Shown: piece by piece, positions 56,879 to 64,000 of the stretch
How positions within the stretch are numbered: the stretch's first letter is position 1
Layout of the letters: every line of letters starts with the position of its first letter
Source: Alopecurus myosuroides
Lineage: Eukaryota; Streptophyta; Magnoliopsida; Poales; Poaceae
DNA length: 64,000 nt
Direction of reading: 5' to 3'
Assembly: GCA_028641055.1 (NCBI GenBank)
Contig: CM054062.1
Coordinates: 188,107,958 to 188,171,957, forward strand
Position numbers and translations under genes: made by a program
Notes under the pieces: model-generated
Databases searched by the model: none
The model's input: only the letters and a program-made list of their open reading frames with translations
Told to the model about the DNA's origin: nothing

Positions 56879-57210
56879 GAAATCTCGTCCCGAGATTTGG
56901 GAAGGTTAGAAAGAAGATAGTTTGGGTAATTGGATTCCAAAACAACTGGGTGGGCTACCACCCTTAAAAGAAACTTTTGTGGGTAGTCTAAATTCATTAG
57001 ATTGGAGTGTAGATTGATTTGAGATTTGCTTGGGTAGAACTTTCCTTCGTGGTAGAGCTGTAGACCAACATAGATCTGTTGAACTACCTTTGACACTGAG
57101 GGATCACTCTTTGGGTCAATCAAAAGTCTTTGGGTTCCTCTCAACTTGATCTTTTGGTGTCCTTGGAAATCTTTCATCCTGTTGTTGTCATCCTTGAAGG
57201 CAAACACCAT
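56879..57210 (-). pseudogene. Second internal LARD ORF, ends at the polypurine tract
   Basis: A frame of about 115 codons running almost to the 3' LTR (…NLPKSRDEISFKGG). I do not recognise a family. A tail of a pol or extra ORF lost from the full-length parent is possible. Confidence 0.3.
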
Positions 57211-57729
57211 GCTATTTCTAAGGAAACTCTCATGGTAGGAAAACTCACATTGCTTGATAGCTCCAAGGTTAGTTTGATCCTTATTAGGCAGTTGGCATTG
57301 ATCATGGATGTGATTGTTCCTTCACACAGAAGAATGAAATTTGATACTAGCATTCCTCAAATGGGATGGCTTGTGTATCAATAGGGTAAAGGTTGTATGA
57401 TTCCAATTGGTTCTCACTATGGTTGGTGAATGAGTATGGTGTTGGGTTTGGTTTAGTAGGGATGAGTAGAGATTTAGAAAAGATGGCTAAGGGAGGTTCT
57501 TATCCAAAATAGCAGATCAAGGAAACTCATCTTACAAACAACACATAACAACCAAACTTCACACCAAACAACCAGGTTTTATAAAACAACTAATATTGTC
57601 ATACCACACTCATTAGTATGATCAATACTCTAATCGTGTTTCGTGTCTCACAACGTTGTTACATCTCATGGTGGTCTACTATTCAAGGCATGGTAACAAC
57701 TTTCTTGATTTATTCCTCATGATAGGTCT

Positions 57730-58173
57730 TCAATACTCAGTCTTCACAATGATCTCCGCGTTCTTGTACATTGTAATCTCTTTTTCAAGAGTGTTGATCT
57801 CTTCTTCGGCTTCCTTGAGAATCTTCTTAGTGTTGTGAAGTCTCCACTTGAGTCTCTCAGTAAGTTCTTCAATAGCCCTCCATGCAGCACTTCTTGCTGA
57901 ATCAAAGAATGTCAAATGCACCTCCTTGTTGGTAAGCATGCAATCTCCTCATTTCTTGTGGTCGTACTCCTTGTTCATGTACAGATGAATCTGCACCCAC
58001 CAATATTCAAGATCATCTTCCTCATCAATGTAGGGAAAACCCCAATAAACTGCTGGTCCTTCAAATCCCATGATTGACATGAGATCCTTCAATGCTCTTG
58101 GAAAATCAGTGTCACATTCCAGGGTCATGGTCATCATTGGTCCTTTCTTGAGTGATTGGATGATACTGGCCAT
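57730..58173 (-). pseudogene. Internal LARD ORF, unknown coiled-coil protein
   Basis: It starts MASIIQSLKKGPMMTMTLEC near the primer site. The frame is 147 codons long with a single TGA (57949-57951) after about residue 74; the downstream part (from 57939) continues in the same frame. The first half has aromatic-rich text (YWGFPYIDEEDDLEYWWVQI), the second half is a Lys/Glu coiled coil (KILKEAEEEINTLEKEITMY). No known domain. It may be a reduced gag-like protein or a remnant of an unrelated ORF. Confidence 0.45.
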
Positions 58174-58328
58174 CTACAGATAAGAGTAATTATTAGAAAT
58201 GTCTCATGGGAAGGAGTACGAGGAGAAATGAAGTTATAAAAGATTTCTTTGTAAGATAGTAAAATTTTATTCCTTATGGATTTTCCTATTCTAATCCAAA
58301 CCTAGGGTCTCGAATCCTACAGGCAACA

Positions 58329-58344
58329 CAATGCTCTGATACCA
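58329..58344 (-). other. Primer binding site of the LARD-like element (initiator tRNA-Met type)
   Basis: The minus strand reads TGGTATCAGAGCATTG just inside the 5' LTR, complementary to the 3' end of initiator tRNA-Met. Confidence 0.85.
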
Positions 58345-61300
58345 TTTTGTAGCATCCCAACTTTTAATAAAGATGGAATACCTGTGTTATTGTACTAGTC
58401 CCTGGATCAATTGCTAGCACCACAGTACAAAATGAAATATCATGCAAATGCATCAAATTCTATTACATCGCATGATCCAGTCTTTACAAAATAGGATTAC
58501 AACTTGCATAGTCTTAGAAGACTAGCAGAAAACAAAGAAATACAGCGGAAAACATAGTACAACATTGAGCCCATCTTCTTCATGTGCCACAGGCAAAACA
58601 TGTTGGCGATAGTCTCGAGATCCTAAACGAAATCCTCACTCGTCTTCAGAAACATCTGCAATATGGAATATGCAGCCACAAGGGAGTCAATACAATTTAA
58701 TGTATTGGCAAGTAACACTATGGTGGATATAAATGGCAAGACTAATACTACATGCTTATTTGGCTGAGTGGAGTTTTGGCTAAGTTTGCATAAAGCCAGT
58801 TTTCTCCTATCACTTTTGTAAAACCAACTTTTCTTTTCAAAAGGGTGGCAACATTGGATTAAGATCCAGGCACCACAATACTGTTCACTTGGTCAAAATT
58901 TTACTTATTGAAATTGATGATGAGATTCTTCCGTCAATCCTTGTCCAGCTGCTCATAGTTGTCCATAACCGGGGACACGGCTAAGATCTTAGTTTGTTGA
59001 CTCTGCAGAGTTTGTGCACTTTCACCTTCAGACTCAAATCAGCCCAAACATCCTATACACCCTGAGTGCATTAAGGAAAGGAGAAGATTGAGACGAGATC
59101 TTTCAGAAGAAATTTCACCACCGTTTGGCTTACCCGTTCCACCTATAATTATGCTACATCTGCTTGTAAGCCTAGTGAGTTCATTCAACTTAGTTGATCA
59201 AGACAGAGCCCATATGACTAAAGGCTGCACGGGAAGCTACTAAACTTAGAAGGACATAGTAATCTCTTTTTTTCCTGGGTGGCCATCCGCAAGTGACAAC
59301 CTCAAGTGGAATAACCCTTAGATAAGGGCCCTGAGGAAACACTCAACATAACCCAGTCTTACCACTTCCACCCAGGTGGTTCATTCATTAGTTATACTTA
59401 GGATTTTTCCTCAACATCTAGTAAAACCATTTGTAACATTGCATAGCACCTAATAAATTCTAAGGCTATAAAATAACAAGGTAAAAGGGATGGCTACACA
59501 CTACTAGGATAATAGCATAGCATAGTATAACTTAGTAAAATTTCCTATCATGCATGCTACTCAAAATCAACTAATGCATATAGAAAATAATGGGTAGTTT
59601 ATGATGTGTTACTTGCCTTGTTGAAGTTGGTGAAGATATCACACTCTCTTCACAAAAGATCGTTGCTCTCCGTACAATCTATTCATTGAAAACACAATAA
59701 CAAAATAAACAAGCATCCTAGCAAACAAACATACAAGTGTAGAAAAACAACTAACATATCAAATGGGGCTTAACCAAGTTGGTTAGGACAAGGTTTGGGT
59801 TCTAAAGATTCATTCTCTAATGGTATCATACTTGTTAAGGAAATTCCAATGGTTTACTTGGGAAGGGCTAGGTTGAGTTTGATGTGATCTAACTTTATTA
59901 TAACCATACTTGTCGAGGAAGTTCCAAGAGTTCACTAAGAATAAACATATTACTTCTTCAACTAAGGTAATACATGCAAACACTTGGTCATATTCACCTT
60001 CAAAAATATTTGAGTGACTATGCTAGTATTTTCCCATTGTGGTTAGGGTAGGTCTACTAACATCATCATCAAATGGAAAATATTACTAAGTCTTGGGTTT
60101 TCCATTTGGGTCAATGGCTGGACATAAACAACTTGTTATTCTTCAGCTTGTGTGAATTGTTCCAAGTCTTCACATGTTTGTCTTCTGGAAGTTCACCTTC
60201 ATGTAGTTTCCTCCTTGTTGTGAATCTTATCTTGTTCTTGATAAATCTTCATGATCTTCACTTCACTACTTGGTTTAGGTATGGGATGGTCACAAATACC
60301 ACTAAGTCAAATTGGAAAGAATATAAGAAGGAAGATAGAAGGAGAGAGAGAGAGAGAGATGTCTTCTTCTAAACTTCTTCACACTTGTACTGCTTGGGTT
60401 GCTTCTAGTTGTTGTGGAGTCCAAGTCTTTTCTTCAAAACTTCTTCATTGATCTTCCTTGTAGCTCTTCATGTTGCCACCAGGTTGAAAGTGAAGAACCT
60501 TCTATTTCTTGAGTCTTGTTTTCCATTTGCTAACTTGATGGATTCTTGAAGCAAGAATATGGGAATGGAGGAGTATATATAAAGCAAGGGTACTAGGGTC
60601 TAAGGTTTACCACTTGGTCTTGGCTTCAAAATAGCCATAACAACAAAGGTAAACAATGATAGAAACAACTCTAATACTTAACCAACTAGGTGGACTACTA
60701 TGATGGAAGTTTGGCTAAAATTACATGGTCATGGTCCAAGGGTGTCCAAAATGGTTGGGCAAGGTTGTTTCTTGTCCAAGGTTATCAAATGGAGCAATTT
60801 TGCAAAAGGAACTATATTGAAATTATTTACAGAATTAAATCTATGTCAAAATTACTCAAATACTCCAATTAATTCTAAATTCAATTTTAAATTTGATCAA
60901 CCATTATTTTGGGACAGAGGATATGAAAGTACCCATCCTAAGGTTTCCAAATATATTTTATTTGCAATTTTTGGATTTGTAGAATTTGAATTATGCCAAA
61001 TTTCATCAAACAAGCATATTTGAATTTGAACCAATTTAAGTTAGTCAAATTTGAATTTGGCCAGTGCCAAAAGTTTCTACATGTCAAGGGATTTTCAAAA
61101 AGTCCAAGATTGCTAAATTTGGCTAAGTGGTTGAAAAGATATGATAGATCTAAGATGTAGGGGCTTTTCTGCAAAATTTACATTTTATTTTTATTCGGAT
61201 TTAAATCCAGAGATGGGCTGGGTTCAGATCTGTTATTTGCCGCACAGGGCGAGGGGTAGAGACTGGGCCTGGGCCGGCTACGCGTTGCGTGGGCGACAAA

Positions 61301-61422
61301 CAACCAGATCAGCGCAGCCCACTAGCGCTGATGTGGCGTGCTCCTATTGGCCTATACCGGTTCGGTTAAGTGATTGGACGTGGAGCGCCCGATCTGGATC
61401 TAACGGTGGATACATCTAGGGT

Positions 61423-61929
61423 TTACCTCCTTCCGGAAAGGGTTTGCCGGCAATGGCGCGCGCGGCGGCGCTGTCCTCGGGTTTCGTCGGAGACGGTGCT
61501 ACGGCGGTTCTCGGACTCAACGACGATGACGACCCGATGTAAGGATCCACGGCGAAGCGGATGGTGACCATGGCGCGGCCTCGCGCTTCCCGGGACGGTG
61601 GCACGGCGCGAACGGAGACGATCCAGACGACGGCGAGCTTCGAATGCTCGCAGTTGTCCTCGATCTTCTGCGAAAAACAAAGCCAAGAGTATCAGAGGGC
61701 GCTCAAGGGGGAGGGGAAGAGGACAGAACAAAAAAGGGGCGGCGTTGTCCTGCTGCATTGCCGGAGTTGAGGATTTAGGGCCGCGGGAGGATCCAACTCC
61801 GGCGAGAAATACCCGCATCCTCGGGGCACCATTTGGGAATGAGTCAGAGAGGAAAACGAAGAGGGGATCTGGGGCTTTAAGGAGAGCGCCAGGGAAGGAA
61901 TTAACGCGTCTTAATTTGCGAGAAATCAA
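61423..61929 (-). CDS. Conserved 168-codon ORF in the CpG-rich block of the LARD 5' LTR
   Basis: It starts MISRKLRRVNSFPGALLKAP in the element's sense direction, downstream of two TGACG-like boxes. It is basic and Arg/Pro-rich with no known domain. The same-length ORF is kept in the other LTR (55243-55749) with few changes, which is expected from recent LTR identity and does not by itself show selection. Probably leader sequence rather than a gene. Confidence 0.2.
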   Translation of the reverse strand: MISRKLRRVNSFPGALLKAPDPLFVFLSDSFPNGAPRMRVFLAGVGSSRGPKSSTPAMQQDNAAPFLFCPLPLPLERPLILLALFFAEDRGQLRAFEARRRLDRLRSRRATVPGSARPRHGHHPLRRGSLHRVVIVVESENRRSTVSDETRGQRRRARHCRQTLSGRR

Positions 61930-61987
61930 AGCACGAACAAATGGGAGTAAACGGGCTCCCTGCCGTTTCCAGAGGAAAGAGATGAGG

Positions 61988-62007
61988 TGACGTCAGCAAT
62001 GACATCA
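61988..62007 (-). promoter_or_regulatory. as-1-like double TGACG element in the LARD 5' LTR
   Basis: TGACGTCA, four bases, then TGACATCA. Paired TGACG boxes with 12-base centre spacing are bound by TGA-type bZIP factors in plants (stress/salicylate response). It lies at the border between the AT-rich outer part and the CpG-rich block. Confidence 0.5.
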
Positions 62008-63040
62008 TCTCTTCTTTTCCTTTTTGTTTTTATTTTCTGTTTTTAATAACTTTTAAAATATAAGCCCAAATGACCTCAAATCAATTGCAATTCTTTTATA
62101 AAAATAGATTCTTTCTATTTGGAACATTTTTATAAACTTTTCAACACATTTCACTTTTCATTTTTTTTTGAAAATATAAATAATTCACTAATAGTGATAA
62201 ATGTATATTTTAAATTAGAAAATTAAAATGTTGTTTTTGGTTAAATAAAATTTTAGAGATAATTAACATGTCAAATACTATTTTTGAAAGTCATTTCACA
62301 TCACTTTTATATTTTATAAATTCAAGATTTCAGTGATTTACATATAGTAACTTTATTCCATTTTAAAATTTAGAAAATTATATATTGATGTTATTGTCTA
62401 AATAAAATCTCAGAGATATTTTACTTGTCATATATTATTTTTGGAAAGCCATTTTAAAACTATTTCACATTTTATAATTTTAGGATATGAAGGATTTACT
62501 ATTAGTAACTTAATGTTATTTAATTAGTTCATATCAAATAATTAATATTGTTGATCAATAAAATTTAGAATAAAACCACAAGTCATAATATTGTTTTCAA
62601 AACCCTCTTTTATGTTATTTTCCAAACAATGCATTTTATTTTCACACCTTCATGTTTAAAACTTGGAATAACAACTAAAAGTTATTACTAATAATTTTAT
62701 TCTCATCAAATACTTTTAAGGCCTAGAACTTTATTAAGGGTTATAAATAATTGAGTAATGTTGCTATAAGATAAACTTCAAACTTAATATAAAACATTTT
62801 AGATAAAGGTTTGTTAACAAAAGATGTTCCCTTTGTATAAAGGAACTTATTTTTTGAATAAAGGTTTAGGGTTTAAGGAACATAGGCATAATTGGATTTC
62901 TAATTCCAATAAACTTGGTATAGGACCACATAATTCATTTTTGTTTGAGTTTTATTAGATTTTGGTGACTTGCATAACATGAAAACAAAAGTTTCAAATT
63001 TTTGTGATTTTTGCATTTTCCAAAAATCAGGGATGTTACA

Positions 63041-63541
63041 ACAGGGCTAGGGGCCTACCCTATCTCACTGACAAGGGTGGACAGGTCCCATCTCCGAACG
63101 GCGCCTGCGTCAGCGAGAAGCCGGAAGCGTGCTCTGTTCTGCAGTGCTCCTGTCTTATCAGCTGTACCTTTTAGTCTTATTCTATCCGGCTGGACACCAG
63201 TATATAAGGTGCCCTGCCCCTTCCTGTGAGAGGTTCGCCGCACTCGCTATACTTTCCAGAGGCAACACTTAGAGAGAACTTGAGAGAAGAGTGGCTACTC
63301 GGCTGAAAGGCCTGATTTGTACTGTGGCTACTCGGTAAACACCCATATAAAGAGAGAGGCAGGAGTAGGGGTGTTACCTCCACACGAGGGCCCTGAACCT
63401 GGGTAAGATCTTGTTGTTTGCAGTGCTTGTGACTTACCACACGCGGCTACTCGCCGTGTGATCCCTCCCCGAGCACCTCCAGCGTCCATCGGCCCCAAAC
63501 ATTAGCCATCCCATGGCATCTGCCGTGATACCACCACGACA
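63041..63541 (+). repeat. 3' LTR of the inner Tat element, second part
   Basis: It resumes with the second ACAGG and matches the rest of the 5' LTR, ending CACGACA. It lacks about 13 bases present near 37750. Confidence 0.93.
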
Positions 63542-64000
63542 ATATCATGTCAGTGAGGTGCTTTCGCCATGCAAGCAGCGATACCCTCACTATCAGAAGC
63601 TCGCGTATGGCGTAGTCCTCACAGCCCGAAAGCTCAAGCATTATTTCCAGGAGCATACCGTCACAGTGCTAAACGATGCATCACTCGGTACCATCATGAA
63701 CAACCCAATGACATCCGGAAGAATCACAAAATGGAGCATCGAGCTAGGCGCCTGGGACATCATTTATGCAGGCCGCAAATCTATAAAATCCCAAGTCATC
63801 GTGGAATTTCTAAGCGAGTGGACGGAGCTGCAAACACCAGGACCCCCAGAATACACGAGCAACTGGATAATGTACTTCGACGGGTCGAAGAGAAAAGAAG
63901 GAGCCGGAGCCGGAGTTATTCTTATATCTCCCCAAGGTGATAAACTGCAATACGTTCTGCGATTGGATTTCCCTCCTGACGACCCAACATCCAACAATGA
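63542..64000 (+). mobile_element. Outer Tat-lineage Gypsy element, continuation (RNase H)
   Basis: After the second ATATC (63542-63546) the frame reads YHVSEVLSPCKQRYPHYQKL, directly continuing the QRPIY frame left at 37322. Later text (MYFDGSKRKEGAGAGVILIS) is the plant Ty3 RNase H / archaeal-like RNase H region. It stays open to the window end. Confidence 0.9.

Larger units (their letters stand above)
52135..63040 (-). mobile_element. LARD-like non-autonomous LTR retrotransposon, about 10.9 kb
   Basis: Flanked by ACAGG on both sides (52130-52134 and 63041-63045). Two very long LTRs (4727 and 4693 bases) enclose only 1486 bases. The primer site beside the right LTR reads on the minus strand, so the right LTR is the 5' one. 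Termini are TGTAACATCCC and GGGATGCTACA. No reverse transcriptase or integrase is present, so it depends on another element's proteins. The LTR ends and tRNA-Met primer resemble the Tekay/Del group of Gypsy. LARDs such as barley Sukkula are similar in plan but have a longer interior. Confidence 0.9.
58348..63040 (-). repeat. 5' LTR of the LARD-like element
   Basis: 4693 bases. On the minus strand it starts TGTAACATCCCTGATTTT and ends GGGATGCTACA. It has an AT-rich outer part (about 62010-63040), a CpG-rich block (about 61230-61995), then AT-rich sequence. A (GA)n run lies near 60342-60358. Confidence 0.9.
37323..63541 (+). mobile_element. Inner Tat-lineage Ty3/Gypsy element, about 15.3 kb without its own insertion
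   Basis: Bounded by the 5-base duplication ATATC (37318-37322 and 63542-63546). The order is 5' LTR (37323-38205), primer site, gag, protease, reverse transcriptase, RNase H, integrase, a long 3' region with an antisense multi-exon gene, polypurine tract and 3' LTR (51761-63541, itself split by the element at 52135-63040). This is the structure of large Tat-lineage elements (Grande/Ogre/Retand group), in which antisense ORFs between pol and the 3' LTR are known. Confidence 0.93.

Overview
This is a window of nuclear DNA from a large, repeat-packed grass genome, most likely wheat, barley or a close Triticeae/Pooideae relative. I infer this from the repeat types: Athila-like LTRs starting TGATACATAC and ending GGGTCATCA, Tat-lineage Gypsy elements carrying an extra antisense gene, a CACTACTAGGGA-type CACTA element, Stowaway and Harbinger MITEs, and a very-long-LTR non-autonomous retroelement. 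I see only one convincing host gene, an intronless VQ-motif (SIB1-like) gene at 15602-16075 on the minus strand. No rRNA, tRNA gene or CRISPR array was found.

Layout. (1) 1-7917: an Athila-like Gypsy element on the minus strand, cut by the window start, with its 5' LTR at 6406-7917. It sits inside an older inverted LTR of the same family (7918-8743). (2) 8744-10078: degenerate intergenic DNA with one MITE end. (3) 10079-14935: a complete CACTA transposon with an AAA target duplication, a decayed TNP2 transposase, and a second small gene carrying an RNase H1 N-terminal (viroplasmin-like) domain plus a membrane tail. (4) 14936-17199: the gene island with the VQ gene. (5) 17200-19832: a degenerate LINE (reverse transcriptase plus zf-RVT) holding a Stowaway-like MITE and a run of 25 G. 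(6) 21688-23237: a PIF/Harbinger-type element with another MITE nested inside it. (7) 23652-26693: a Helitron of about 3.0 kb. (8) 27261-32491: a pile of fragments, namely two copies of a DUF4283 (LINE ORF1/gag-like) piece, a Tat-type LTR with its antisense gene, and LTR remnants.

(9) 32492-64000 is a clean nest. An outer Tat-lineage Gypsy (5' LTR 32492-33016, gag, pol) is split inside its RNase H domain by an inner Tat-lineage Gypsy (37323-63541, target duplication ATATC). The inner element's 3' LTR is in turn split by a LARD-like element (52135-63040, target duplication ACAGG) with LTRs of about 4.7 kb and only about 1.5 kb between them. The RNase H frame of the outer element resumes exactly at 63542.

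How the parts work together. The retroelement genes are gag, protease, reverse transcriptase, RNase H and integrase, normally made as polyproteins. All copies here carry stops and frameshifts, so none is autonomous as read. The most interesting object is a gene of about 5.2 kb on the opposite strand of the inner Tat element (45808-51046). I can resolve it into eight exons with consensus splice sites and a matching frame at six of seven junctions. It begins with a Transposase_28 (gypsy-type) domain and has its own TATA-like box. A relative of its first exon lies at 29011-29700 in a different element. In the Tat elements and the antisense gene, 11 of 14 in-frame stops are TAG, which fits decay by CHG/CG methylation.
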